Assembly (NCBI RefSeq): GCF_004331915.1
Contig: NZ_CP036528.1
Location: forward strand, 2,953,326-3,017,325
Reading direction: 5' to 3'
Length of the DNA stretch: 64,000 nt
Source of the DNA: Ureibacillus thermophilus
Lineage (GTDB): Bacteria > Bacillota > Bacilli > Bacillales_A > Planococcaceae
The notes beneath the pieces are model-generated. The model did no database searches. It was not told the DNA's origin and saw nothing but the letters and a program-made list of their open reading frames with translations. Shown piece by piece: positions 18,060 through 27,140 of the stretch. How positions within the stretch are numbered: position 1 is the first letter of the stretch; each line of letters opens with the position of its first letter. The position numbers and the translations under genes are program-made.

Positions 18060-19466
18060 TCATAACGTCCTCCTTGAATTTCTCTTTCCATCATAGGAAT
18101 AGAGAACAGGCTTCCCTTCTACAATAGTTTCTAAGTGGACTGAACGCCCCCAAAGCTGGTAAACATAAGGCAATACATTTTCTAAATAATAAGGGTCCAG
18201 CTCCATTCCTTCATAGCTATGCTTCAAATACAGCTCACCATTTCTTTGATAATCCCCATCTTCGACCACGATATATGGAAATCCTCCATTTACCCGCATC
18301 GACACAAGCTGATCCCGAACTCTTTCAAAATCTTTCGTTGTAATTTGATACGAATTGCCTTTTTTCTCGAATAAATATAAATCCTCTTGTTCTACTAATT
18401 CCTTTGTTAAATAGTTGCGGATAAAGGAAATATCCGATTCGATTTCGCGTACTTCAAAAATTTTTTCCCTTCCTGAACCCGGTTTAACCCCCATTTTTTT
18501 CATTTCTTCCGTCGGATTGTCGTATCGTCTTTCAATATCTTCGAAGATTTTGAGTCCTAGATAATATGGATTGATGGACGTTCTTGAGGGCTGGAGCACC
18601 CCGGCATTGAGCTTTGCGTATTCGATCGTTTCAGCTGTATCCAAGTCCAGCTCCCTCATAATCCGTTGATGCCAGTAAGAAGCCCATCCTTCATTCATAA
18701 TTTTTGTCTCAAGCTGCGGCCAAAAGTATAGCATTTCTTCCCGCATCATTGTCAAAATATCCCGTTGCCATTCTTCCAGTTCTCTGCTGTATTGTTCAAT
18801 GAAAAGCAGCAAATCTTTCTCAGGTTTTGGCGGGAATTTTTTCTTTTTCGTCTTCTTCTTTTCTTCTTTTTTCCCTTCCAACCGTTCATCCAACTTCCAT
18901 AAATCATCATATGGCGTCGGAATGACGATGTTTTCCTCTTCATTCTCATCTTCTTCATCATACATTAACTGAGGTCGAATTAAGGATGGATTAATATGCT
19001 CTTGGATGGACAGCACCGCATCTAAAAATTTTTCCACTTCATATTGTCCATACTGCCGTTCGTAGCTGGCTATGCGTTCAGCTGTGGCTGTCATGCTTTC
19101 CACCATATCTCTTCTTGTATTGGAGAAACGAACGTTATTTTTAAAGAAGTCGCAATGGGCTAACACATGAGCAACAATTAATTTGTTTTGCGTCAAGGTG
19201 TTGGATTCCAACAAGAACGCATAGCAAGGATCAGAGTTGATGACAAGTTCGTATATTTGGCTCAAGCCTAAATCATAATGCAATTTCATTTTGTAAAATT
19301 GCTTTCCGAAACTCCAATGGGAAAATCTTGTCGGCATCCCATAGGCGCCAATTGTATAAATAATATCTGCTGGACAAATTTCATAGCGCATTGGATAAAA
19401 ATCTAACCCGAATCCGCGAGCAATTTCCGTAATTTCATCGATTGCTTTCTGAAGCTCTTTATCCAC
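18060..19466 (-). CDS. spoVR: SpoVR-family protein
   Basis: A 468-residue SpoVR homologue with family blocks [29 protein letters not shown]-like [25 protein letters not shown] and [14 protein letters not shown]. SpoVR takes part in spore cortex formation in B. subtilis, and in many bacteria it is grouped with YeaH/YhbH and PrkA. The start is GTG at 19466 after GGGGGGAAGG. It follows yhbH by 13 bp and is surely cotranscribed. An acidic/Lys-rich insertion around residues 170-215 is variable sequence. Confidence 0.93.
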   Translation of the reverse strand: MDKELQKAIDEITEIARGFGLDFYPMRYEICPADIIYTIGAYGMPTRFSHWSFGKQFYKMKLHYDLGLSQIYELVINSDPCYAFLLESNTLTQNKLIVAHVLAHCDFFKNNVRFSNTRRDMVESMTATAERIASYERQYGQYEVEKFLDAVLSIQEHINPSLIRPQLMYDEEDENEEENIVIPTPYDDLWKLDERLEGKKEEKKKTKKKKFPPKPEKDLLLFIEQYSRELEEWQRDILTMMREEMLYFWPQLETKIMNEGWASYWHQRIMRELDLDTAETIEYAKLNAGVLQPSRTSINPYYLGLKIFEDIERRYDNPTEEMKKMGVKPGSGREKIFEVREIESDISFIRNYLTKELVEQEDLYLFEKKGNSYQITTKDFERVRDQLVSMRVNGGFPYIVVEDGDYQRNGELYLKHSYEGMELDPYYLENVLPYVYQLWGRSVHLETIVEGKPVLYSYDGKRNSRRTL

Positions 19467-19479
19467 TTCCTTCCCCCCT

Positions 19480-20658
19480 CTAAGCGTTGGCTTCCTGTTT
19501 GCGGAACATGCTCTTTAACGTCTCATACACATCGCTTTTTTGCCGAATCACATAATGGCGAAATTTCGGGTTATTGATTTTTTTATACGTATTCATCAAA
19601 GTGGAGTAACGATTTAATGCGTTCACTTCCCCGTAGCCAAACATTTGGGAAACTTCCATCAACTCGCCCACTAGTTTTAAACAATTTTCATTGTCGCTGG
19701 ACATATTTTCGCCGTCTGAAAAGTGGACAGGATAAATATTGTAGCGACTTGGACTATATTTTTGTTTAATCAATTCAAGGGCCTTCAAATAGGCTGATGA
19801 GCAAATCGTTCCCCCGCTTTCACCCTTTGTAAAAAATTCTTCTTCCGTTACAATTTTGGCTTCTGTACTGTGGGCAATAAATTCAATTTCCACTTTTTCG
19901 TATTTTGTTCGCAAGAAACGGGTCATCCAAAAAAAGAATGTCCGGGCGCAATATTTTTCAAAATTTCCCATCGAACCGCTCGTATCCATCATGGCCAATA
20001 CAACCGCATTGGATTCCGGCTTTACGACTTCATTCCATGTTTTAAACCGCAAATCTTCCTCTGTTATCGGGGAAATTTGCGCTTTTCCCCTAAGCGCATT
20101 GCGTTTAATGGCAGAGAGAATCGTACGTTTCTTATCAATATTTCCCATCAGCCCTTTTTTGCGGATATCGTTGAATTCAATTTTTTCTGTTATGCTATTG
20201 GACATTTCTTTTTGCTCCAAATTTGGCAATTCCAATTCACTGAATAAAATATTTTGCACTTCTTCCAAACTCACTTCTGCTTCATAGTAGTCTCTTCCTG
20301 GAAGATTCCCTGCTTCTTTCCCTTTTCCTGGACCTTGGGCTCCTCCTTGCGAATCCCGCGCAACAATGTCGCCGATTTTGCTATTTCCTTGCCCTTGCCC
20401 AACGTGTTTTGATTTTCCATAGTTATAGCGAATTTTATATTCATCCAGTGAACGAATTGGAATTTTTATCACTTCTCGGCCGTTTGACATAATGATGCTT
20501 TCTTCGCTGATTAAATCAGGTAAATTGTTTTTAATAGCTTCCCTGACCTTTTCCATATGACGCTGTTGATCTTGATATCCTTTTCGATGCAAAGACCAAT
20601 CTTCCCGAGAAACGATATAATCTCTTTTGTTATCTTTTGTCATTCGATCATCACCCAT
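19480..20658 (-). CDS. yhbH: sporulation protein YhbH (DUF444)
   Basis: A 392-residue protein, the usual length of YhbH. Hallmarks are [17 protein letters not shown] near the start, [20 protein letters not shown], the Gly-rich [12 protein letters not shown] linker, and a von Willebrand A-like domain with MMDTSGSMG. An ATG at 20643 is an alternative start. YhbH is sporulation-induced and acts with SpoVR and PrkA. A terminator separates it from prkA, so yhbH-spoVR have their own promoter in 20659-20742. Confidence 0.93.
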   Translation of the reverse strand: MGDDRMTKDNKRDYIVSREDWSLHRKGYQDQQRHMEKVREAIKNNLPDLISEESIIMSNGREVIKIPIRSLDEYKIRYNYGKSKHVGQGQGNSKIGDIVARDSQGGAQGPGKGKEAGNLPGRDYYEAEVSLEEVQNILFSELELPNLEQKEMSNSITEKIEFNDIRKKGLMGNIDKKRTILSAIKRNALRGKAQISPITEEDLRFKTWNEVVKPESNAVVLAMMDTSGSMGNFEKYCARTFFFWMTRFLRTKYEKVEIEFIAHSTEAKIVTEEEFFTKGESGGTICSSAYLKALELIKQKYSPSRYNIYPVHFSDGENMSSDNENCLKLVGELMEVSQMFGYGEVNALNRYSTLMNTYKKINNPKFRHYVIRQKSDVYETLKSMFRKQEANA

Positions 20659-20742
20659 CTTTCATGATTTTCCGACTTCCGGAAAATCACTTTTTGTATC
20701 ATATGCGGCAAAATCCCTCAATTACCACAACATTTTGGTATG

Positions 20743-20774
20743 AAAAAATGTGCTAAGAAGCGTTCTTAGCACAT
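20743..20774 (-). terminator. terminator after prkA
   Basis: Minus strand ATGTGCTAAGAA pairs with TTCTTAGCACAT around a short loop, followed by TTTTTTCA. Confidence 0.85.
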
Positions 20775-20798
20775 ACATTGTTTGATGGTGTATTCAAT

Positions 20799-22694
20799 TT
20801 ATCGGTTCAATAAACTTCCAACATAACGCAGCAATTCATTCGCTGAAGTGGAGTTATAGCCGTATTCATCAATTAATCTAGCAATCACTTCATTGATTTT
20901 TTTCAACTGGGCTTCATCCGGCGTTTTAGTAGATGTCGTAATTTTGACTACATCTTTCAAGTCGGCAAACAATTTCTTTTGAATTGCTTCTCGGAGTCGT
21001 TCATGGGAATTGTAGTCGAATTTTTTTCCTTTTCGGGCATAAGCGGAAAGACGAATGAGAATTTCTTCGCGGAATGCTTTTTTCGCATTTTCGGAAATGC
21101 CAATTTGTTCTTCAATGGAACGCATGAGTTTTTCATCTGGCGGAAGTTCTTCACCCGTTAACGGATCTTTAATTTTTTGCTTATTGCAATAGGCTTCCAC
21201 ATTATCTAAATAGTTGTTAAGAAGAGTTTTAGCCGATTCCTCATAGGAATAGACAAAGGCTTTTTGCACTTCATTTTTGGCGATTTCATCGTATTCCTTT
21301 CTGGCAATGGCAATATAGTTCAAATATTTTTCCCTGTCTTCCGGCGTAATGGATGGATGCTGATCTAGTCCATCTTTTAATGATCTTAAAACATCCAATG
21401 CATTGATGGATGGCACTTCTTTTCGAATAATCGCCGATGAAATTCGGTTGATGACATAGCGCGGGTCAATGCCTTGCATTCCTTCATTTGGATATTCTTT
21501 TTTCAATTCCTCGACATCTGCTGAATTGAAGCCTTCCACTGTTTCTCCATCATAGAGCCGCATCTTTTTCACGATGTCAATGCCTTGCTTTTTCGGCACT
21601 TCGAGTCTTGTCAACACTGAGAAAATAGCCGCCACTCTTAAAGCATGAGGCGCAATATGCACGTGGGCCATGTCGCTTTCCTTAATCATTTTTTCATAGA
21701 TTTTTACTTCTTCACTTACTTTTAAGTTATAAGGAACAGGAATAACGATAATTCTTGAATGAAGCGCTTCATTCTTTTTATTGGCAATGAAAGAACGGTA
21801 TTCGGTTTCGTTAGTGTGCGCCACGATGAGCTCATCTGCTGAAATTAAAGCGAACCGTCCAGCTTTGAAGTTTCCTTCTTGTGTTAAAGATAATAAATGC
21901 CACAAAAATTTTTCATCCAACTTTAACATTTCTTGGAATTCCATAAGCCCACGGTTGGCTTTGTTTAATTCTCCGTCAAATCGATAAGCTCTAGGGTCAG
22001 ATTCGGAACCATATTCAGCAATTGTGGAAAAATCAATGCTTCCTGTTAAATCGGCAATGTCTTGTGATTTTGGATCCGATGGGGTGAATGTTCCAATTCC
22101 AACGCGCTTATCTTCTGAGAAGAAAATGCGCTCTACCATTACATCTTCAATGCGGCCACCATATTCTTGCTCCAATCGTAATTGATTTAATGGCGATAAA
22201 CTTCCTTCAATGCGTATTCCATATTCTTTGTAGAAATCCTCCCGCAAATGGTGGGGGATTAAATGCAGAGGATCTTCATGCATCGGACAGCCTTTAATCG
22301 CATAGACCGCTCCTTCATCGGTGCGGGTGAATTTTTCCAATCCTCTTTTCAATAAAGTAACAATCGTTGACTTCCCACCGCTGACTGGACCCATAAGGAG
22401 CAAAATCCGTTTCCGTACATCAAGCCTTTTCGCTGCAGGATGAAAATATTCTTCTACTAGCCGTTCAATTGTTGACTCCAATCCAAAAATTTCATTGTTG
22501 AAAAATTTATATATCTTTTGTCCATTTTTTTCCTCTATTCCTGCGCTTTTTATCATATTGTAAACCCGGGCATGAGCGGATTGTGCGACTTCTGAGCGTT
22601 TTTTTACAATTTCCAAATACTCGGCAAAGGTGCCTTCCCACTTCAGCTTTTCCTCTTCTTCTCTATGCTCTTTGATTTTCTTTAAAATTTCGAT
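20799..22694 (-). CDS. prkA: serine protein kinase / AAA protein PrkA, probable ATC start
   Basis: PrkA is a AAA ATPase with a C-terminal kinase-like domain, active in sporulation and stationary phase. Visible motifs are VAQSAHARVYNMI near the N-terminus, Walker A GPVSGGKSTIV, and NRGLMEFQEMLK. From the TTG at 22616 only 605 residues result. Continuing the frame upstream to an ATC at 22692-22694 adds 26 residues resembling the conserved PrkA start (KLKWEGTFAEYLEI) and gives 631, the length I recall for B. subtilis PrkA. GGAGGG lies eight bases before the ATC, and no ATG/GTG/TTG lies in frame further upstream in what I traced. Identity is certain; the start codon is inference. Confidence 0.9.
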   Translation of the reverse strand: MEILKKIKEHREEEEKLKWEGTFAEYLEIVKKRSEVAQSAHARVYNMIKSAGIEEKNGQKIYKFFNNEIFGLESTIERLVEEYFHPAAKRLDVRKRILLLMGPVSGGKSTIVTLLKRGLEKFTRTDEGAVYAIKGCPMHEDPLHLIPHHLREDFYKEYGIRIEGSLSPLNQLRLEQEYGGRIEDVMVERIFFSEDKRVGIGTFTPSDPKSQDIADLTGSIDFSTIAEYGSESDPRAYRFDGELNKANRGLMEFQEMLKLDEKFLWHLLSLTQEGNFKAGRFALISADELIVAHTNETEYRSFIANKKNEALHSRIIVIPVPYNLKVSEEVKIYEKMIKESDMAHVHIAPHALRVAAIFSVLTRLEVPKKQGIDIVKKMRLYDGETVEGFNSADVEELKKEYPNEGMQGIDPRYVINRISSAIIRKEVPSINALDVLRSLKDGLDQHPSITPEDREKYLNYIAIARKEYDEIAKNEVQKAFVYSYEESAKTLLNNYLDNVEAYCNKQKIKDPLTGEELPPDEKLMRSIEEQIGISENAKKAFREEILIRLSAYARKGKKFDYNSHERLREAIQKKLFADLKDVVKITTSTKTPDEAQLKKINEVIARLIDEYGYNSTSANELLRYVGSLLNR

Positions 22695-22786
22695 AGCGCC
22701 TTCCCTCCATTCAGGGCTTTTAAAACATAGTATGTTTACGTTTTGTTTCTGATACCAAAGATTTTTAATTTGCGGTTTTTGAGATA

Positions 22787-22832
22787 GAAAAAAGCTCCCC
22801 TAAGAGCACAATCGCTTTAGGAAAGCTTTTTC
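22787..22832 (-). terminator. terminator after the flavin reductase gene
   Basis: Minus strand AAAGCTTTCCTAA pairs with TTAGGGGAGCTTT, followed by TTTTCT. Confidence 0.8.
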
Positions 22833-22873
22833 AATATCATATTATGTGGATGCGCTATTTTTATGAAAAAATT

Positions 22874-23350
22874 TTAGCCTCCATAATAGAATCCTGTTTC
22901 TTTCATTGTAAGCGGATCTCCTTCTCGATGAACGCCCGCATTGATTACTTCGCCAACATAAATGTAGTGGTCTCCTTTTTCAATCTTGTCCATCACTTTG
23001 CATTCAAAGAAACTTAATGCATCTTTAAAAATCGGGCAGCCTGTTTCTTCTGTGTAGAATTCATAGCCTGCCAATGTATTGCCTTCTGGCTGCAAAGATT
23101 TAAAGAAGGCAGTCACCATATCTTTTTGCCCGCTTTCTAAAATATTGACGCTGAATACGCCGCTTTCAGCAATTTGTTTTTGGGAGCGAGTGCCTTCCTT
23201 TACTGCAATCGCAACAAGCGGCGGCTCAAAAGAAGTTTGTGTTAAAAAGTTGCCAGCAAATCCATTTACTCCTTCTGCATCTTTTGTTCCGATAATATAC
23301 AACCCATATGTGATGCCTCTTAATGCCGTTCTTTTTGCCTTTGGATCCAT
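22874..23350 (-). CDS. flavin reductase-like FMN-binding protein
   Basis: A 158-residue split-barrel flavoprotein. GGAGGG places the start at ATG 23350. The pattern FAGNFLTQTSFEPPLVAIAV and GVFSVNIL is typical of the flavin reductase-like family that binds FMN and often supplies reduced flavin to a monooxygenase. No monooxygenase is adjacent; the nearest is the LLM protein at 25256. Monocistronic, with its own terminator. Confidence 0.85.
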   Translation of the reverse strand: MDPKAKRTALRGITYGLYIIGTKDAEGVNGFAGNFLTQTSFEPPLVAIAVKEGTRSQKQIAESGVFSVNILESGQKDMVTAFFKSLQPEGNTLAGYEFYTEETGCPIFKDALSFFECKVMDKIEKGDHYIYVGEVINAGVHREGDPLTMKETGFYYGG

Positions 23351-23474
23351 TTCCATTCCCTCCTGCAATGCTTTTAATAATTTTCCAATTTTATTATACA
23401 AACTTTAGCCTCCACTTTTCCACATTTTAGGACTTGCCTATTAATCTACAGAACAATTTTACAATGAACTGCCA

Positions 23475-23515
23475 TAAAAAAAGCTGCCTAGAAATATACT
23501 CTTCTAGACAGCTCT
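23475..23515 (-). terminator. terminator after degV-like gene
   Basis: Minus strand GAGCTGTCTAGAA pairs with TTCTAGGCAGCTT, followed by TTTTTAT. Confidence 0.85.
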
Positions 23516-23525
23516 TTAATTCCCA

Positions 23526-24374
23526 CTATTTTTTGCTTTTTCTTTTATATAAAATACCTAATGTATTGGGTCCGCAGTGAGTGGAGATGGTGCAGCCGGC
23601 AGTTGTTTCAATTATTTCATCGAACTTGGCATATGTTTCAACTGCTTCCCTTACTTTTTGGACCGTTTCCGGCGAGCAGTAGGAATGGGTGATAAATACC
23701 CTTGAATAATCGATATCATCGTTATTTTCAAGACGATCCTTTACATAATTCACAATGCAGCGATCAAAATTTCCTCGATATTTTTTGCCGACAATCATTT
23801 TTCCGCCGACCACTTCGATGGAAGGTTTAATTCTTAACAAAGTGGCGCCGAACGCTTCAACACCTGAACAACGTCCGCCTTTTCTTAAGTATTCCATTGT
23901 ATTAATAACGAAGCTGGCATCCACTTTAGGAACCAACTCTTCTAAATGTTTCACAATCTCTTCTGCTTGAACTCCCCCTTGTGCTAATAAAGCCGCTTCA
24001 TAAACAATATGACCGCTTCCAGTAGAAAGATTTTGCGAATCGACAACATACACATTGTCAAACTGTTCAGAAGCTATTTTCGCATTTTGGTAGCAAGATG
24101 AGAAACCGGAACCTAAGCTAATATGTATCACAGCATCATATTTTGGCGAAAATTCCTTGAAAAAATTTTCATATTCAAAAGTATTCACTGCAGCCGTTTT
24201 GCATGATTTTCCTTCTTGGCCAACATAACGGAATATATCTTTCGGTTCAATATCAATTCCATCGCGAAAATCTTCATCATCAATCAAAACATGCAAAGGT
24301 ATTAGTGAAATATCAAATTGCTTAATAATTTCAGGAGATAAATCACAAGTACTATCAGCTGTAATTTTTATCAT
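23526..24374 (-). CDS. DegV-family fatty-acid-binding protein
   Basis: A 282-residue DegV (FakB-like) protein. The start at ATG 24374 follows GAGGTGAAC. It has ITADSTCDL at the N-terminus, HISLGSGFSSCYQNA and VVDSQNLSTGSG in the middle, and THCGPNTLGI near the end, all family signatures. DegV/FakB proteins bind a fatty acid and present it to the kinase FakA; no FakA is in the window. Three extra cysteines near the C-terminus (SYCS, GCTISTHCG) are notable but not diagnostic. Confidence 0.92.
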   Translation of the reverse strand: MIKITADSTCDLSPEIIKQFDISLIPLHVLIDDEDFRDGIDIEPKDIFRYVGQEGKSCKTAAVNTFEYENFFKEFSPKYDAVIHISLGSGFSSCYQNAKIASEQFDNVYVVDSQNLSTGSGHIVYEAALLAQGGVQAEEIVKHLEELVPKVDASFVINTMEYLRKGGRCSGVEAFGATLLRIKPSIEVVGGKMIVGKKYRGNFDRCIVNYVKDRLENNDDIDYSRVFITHSYCSPETVQKVREAVETYAKFDEIIETTAGCTISTHCGPNTLGILYKRKSKK

Positions 24375-24799
24375 GAAGTTCACCTCAAAATATTTTTCAT
24401 ATCCCACAAAATTTTTTCAATTGTAACATATTCCATAGGAGTAAAAGCATTATCGCGCTTTCTTCCTTTAAACATTTAATTTTTCATTTTCCTTAACTGT
24501 TCAAAAATTTTTGAATAATATTTGAAATTCTGTTATCACGCTTTTAATCTTTACATTTTCAGGTTAAAATTTAACAAAAGGATGGATGGATTACAATTCC
24601 TACATTGTTGCCCCATGCCTTAAATCCTTACTTTCAAAACCCCTTTCTTATCTACTCCCTTTTGGTGCGGGTACTTCCTCGCACCACTTTTTTATTGCTT
24701 CTTTTTTGGATAGAAAAAATGGATTCTTTCATCCTCCTCTATTTGATAAACTAAAAATAGACTTGCAAAAAATGAAGAGGATGGAAAGTAGGTTCAACA
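24375..24799. other. intergenic region with a plus-strand hairpin
   Basis: AT-rich spacer. A hairpin at 24664-24688 (GGTGCG with CGCACC) followed by ACTTTTTTATT looks like a terminator or attenuator on the plus strand, just upstream of the decayed panE-like gene. No intact gene is seen. Confidence 0.5.
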
Positions 24800-24920
24800 A
24801 TGAGTATTCAAAGGATATCCATAATCGGTTTAGGGGCATTAGCAATATGGAATCGACACACCTATAAATAAAATGTTGTATGAAAAAATTAAAGAAATGG
24901 AAGCTGAATACGTTCATTAA
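24800..24920 (+). pseudogene. ketopantoate reductase-like remnant (ends joined by internal deletion)
   Basis: The ATG at 24800 begins MSIQRISIIGLGALA, the Rossmann start of a 2-dehydropantoate 2-reductase. From 24849, in another frame, the sequence reads GIDTPINKMLYEKIKEMEA and ends YVH at a stop at 24918-24920, which matches the C-terminal end of the same family. About 270 codons between them are missing and the junction shifts the frame. The gene is dead. Confidence 0.7.
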
Positions 24921-24928
24921 ACAAAAAG

Positions 24929-25205
24929 AGGTTGGGACAAATCTAAAAAAACATTATTTTCTCCAAGGAGAAAATGATGTTTTTTTGATATGTTATTAAA
25001 ATTGATTTCCGTTCCGGGGACGCTTTCCGCGGGCCCGGCTCGAGCCTCCTCGGAGCTCATTGCTTCGCTCCTGCGGTGTCTCGAGACACGGGCTGTTCCC
25101 GCAGGAGTCGCCCCGTCACTTCAATCAATTTTTAGTTATATCAAATATTTATCAAAACCCTTTCAACTACCCCTTTAATTTTTTGTTTATGTCCCAGCCT
25201 CTTTT
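24929..25205. repeat. full-length TGGGACA-end dispersed element, copy B
   Basis: Bounded by AAGAGGTTGGGACAAATC on the left and TTTATGTCCCAGCCTCTTT on the right, which are terminal inverted repeats. Internal parts are a hairpin (ACATTATTTTCTCC / GGAGAAAATGATGT), the block CCGTTCCGGGGACGCTTTCC, and the GC-rich core GGCTCGAGCCTCCTCGGAGC. The inverted copy at 54779-55110 shares both ends and most internal blocks. No coding capacity. Confidence 0.88.
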
Positions 25206-25255
25206 TAATTCTAAAGAGGAACGAATTGGGATGCCCCAATCCGCAATGCACTTTT

Positions 25256-26320
25256 TTAAAACTCGATTTGTCCATTTCCTTCCGCTTCCCACTTCGCAAC
25301 TTCTTCCCTGACAATCGGCGCAACTTCTTTTCCCAACAATTCGATGCATCTCATCACATCCTCATGAGCCATGGAACCGACAGGACAGTGAAGCATAAAT
25401 CGGGTAACACCTACATTTTTGCGCAAGAATATGATTTTTTCAGCAACCGTTTTGACATCGCCGCAATACAACGCGCCTTCCAAGCTTCTTGCATAATCAA
25501 AAGTCGCCTGCGTATATGGACCCCATCCTCGCTCTCTGCCTAAAACATTCATGGCATATTGAGTTGGAGGGAAAAACTTTTCAACGGCCTCTTCTGTTGT
25601 TTCAGCAACAAAACCGTGGGAATGGGTGGCCACTTTTAATTTTGAAAAATCATGCCCCGCCTTTTTCGCCGCCCGATAATACAGCTTTACTATAGGTTCA
25701 AATTGCAATGGACTGCCTCCGATAATCGCTAAACATAAAGGCAATCCTAGCGTTCCTGCCCGAACTGCCGACTGCGGAGTTCCGCCGCTTGCAATCCAAA
25801 TTGGAATCTCATGTTCTGGTCTTGGATATACACCGCGTCCATTAATGCTAGGACGATGTTTCCCGTTCCAATGAATAATTTCGTTTTTTTGAATTTGCAG
25901 CAATAATTCCAACTTCTCTTCAAATAATTCATCATAATCCTTTAAGTCATATCCAAATAACGGGAAGGATTCAATAAAAGAACCGCGCCCTGCCATAATT
26001 TCTGCTCGTCCCTCTGAAATCGCATCGAGCGTTGCAAATTGTTGGTACACCCGAACCGGATCATCAGACGAAAGCACCGTTACAGCACTTGTCAGCTTGA
26101 TTCGTTTTGTTTTCGTTGCCGCTGCTGCAAGGACAACTGCCGGAGCTGAACAGGCATAGTCTTTTCGGTGGTGCTCCCCAACTCCATAAACATCCAAACC
26201 TACTTCATCAGCCAGTTCAATTTCCTCCACCACTTCCCGAAGCCGCTCTGCATGGCTGATCACTTTTCCTGTTCTCACATCCGGCGTAGTTTCAACAAAA
26301 GTTGTTAATCCTATTTCCAT
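25256..26320 (-). CDS. LLM-class flavin-dependent oxidoreductase
   Basis: A 354-residue bacterial-luciferase-like monooxygenase. It contains the F420/FMN-type barrel motifs VGVGEHHRKDYACSAPAVVL-like stretch at residues 45-63, LTSAVTVLSSDDPVRVYQQF and WIASGGTPQSA. These enzymes use reduced FMN to oxidise small molecules; the substrate is not predictable. GGGGGAAG precedes the ATG. It stands alone with repeat copy B at its 3' end. Confidence 0.88.
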   Translation of the reverse strand: MEIGLTTFVETTPDVRTGKVISHAERLREVVEEIELADEVGLDVYGVGEHHRKDYACSAPAVVLAAAATKTKRIKLTSAVTVLSSDDPVRVYQQFATLDAISEGRAEIMAGRGSFIESFPLFGYDLKDYDELFEEKLELLLQIQKNEIIHWNGKHRPSINGRGVYPRPEHEIPIWIASGGTPQSAVRAGTLGLPLCLAIIGGSPLQFEPIVKLYYRAAKKAGHDFSKLKVATHSHGFVAETTEEAVEKFFPPTQYAMNVLGRERGWGPYTQATFDYARSLEGALYCGDVKTVAEKIIFLRKNVGVTRFMLHCPVGSMAHEDVMRCIELLGKEVAPIVREEVAKWEAEGNGQIEF

Positions 26321-26461
26321 CTCTCTTCCCCCATTTATTTATCTCGAAATTGAAATGTTTTTCTTATCTTACACAAATTTCGGAAAGAGAATCAATCATT
26401 CTGTTTTCTGAGAATATATTTTGCACAACAAGCAAACAATAAAAATAAAAACAAGGAATGA

Positions 26462-27097
26462 ATGATGATGAGACAAAAAACATTTGACTCTAAAGCCATT
26501 GAATTTATAATGATGTTAATATTCAGCTTCGGCATTGTGATTGCCCTTTTCAATTTGCTTTCCATCGAGCTTAACATGTATGACTTCAAATTATATTTTA
26601 TGATTTTCATCTTCATGATTATTTTTTATAAACCTTTTCAAAAGGCAAGTTTCTGTTTCCTTTTCTACTTCATTTTCCGCATGATTCGCTTAATAAAAAG
26701 TCATCATATAGAAGTGAATATGCAGGAAATTGGAAACCCGGATGAATTAAAAAGCCTTTTCGAAAAACAAGGATACGTGGCCATCCCGGCGCAAGAGTTG
26801 GGAATCAACGATGTAGACTTCTTATTATGGAAAGGTGCCAAAAAATACATCGTAAAAGTCTATCCGGATGTTGTTGATATTCGATGCGTTCAAAGAGTTT
26901 CCGCAAAAAGAAACAGCAATAGTGCCGATGAAGCAATAATCATTGCCAACCATTCCTTTACATCGGCTGCCAAAAAATTTGCCTCATTGCATCGAATTCA
27001 GTTATTAGATCAGGATGACCTAATGAAAATGATGGATGGCGAAAGAAAAAAATTCTTTTTTCAAACAGCCTTATCCTTTATTTTGCACCATAAATAA
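26462..27097 (+). CDS. membrane-anchored Mrr-like restriction-endonuclease-fold protein
   Basis: A 211-residue protein with two hydrophobic helices at about residues 14-36 and 43-75. A soluble domain follows that reads like an Mrr-type endonuclease fold: NDVDFLLWKGAKKYIVKVYP, then VQRVSAKRNSNSADEAIIIANHSFTSAA-like segments ending in a hydrophobic tail. The catalytic D..(E/Q)xK appears as D...VKV, so activity is doubtful. Several ATGs follow AAGGA; the first is used. A role in DNA uptake, defence or scaffolding cannot be told apart. Confidence 0.6.
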   Translation: MMMRQKTFDSKAIEFIMMLIFSFGIVIALFNLLSIELNMYDFKLYFMIFIFMIIFYKPFQKASFCFLFYFIFRMIRLIKSHHIEVNMQEIGNPDELKSLFEKQGYVAIPAQELGINDVDFLLWKGAKKYIVKVYPDVVDIRCVQRVSAKRNSNSADEAIIIANHSFTSAAKKFASLHRIQLLDQDDLMKMMDGERKKFFFQTALSFILHHK

Positions 27098-27100
27098 AAT

Positions 27101-27133
27101 AATTCGCTAGCTTTCCCACAAAGCTAGCGAATT
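27101..27133. terminator. bidirectional terminator
   Basis: AATTCGCTAGCTTT pairs perfectly with AAAGCTAGCGAATT around 5 nt, between convergent genes. Confidence 0.85.
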
Positions 27134-27140
27134 CCTTTGA

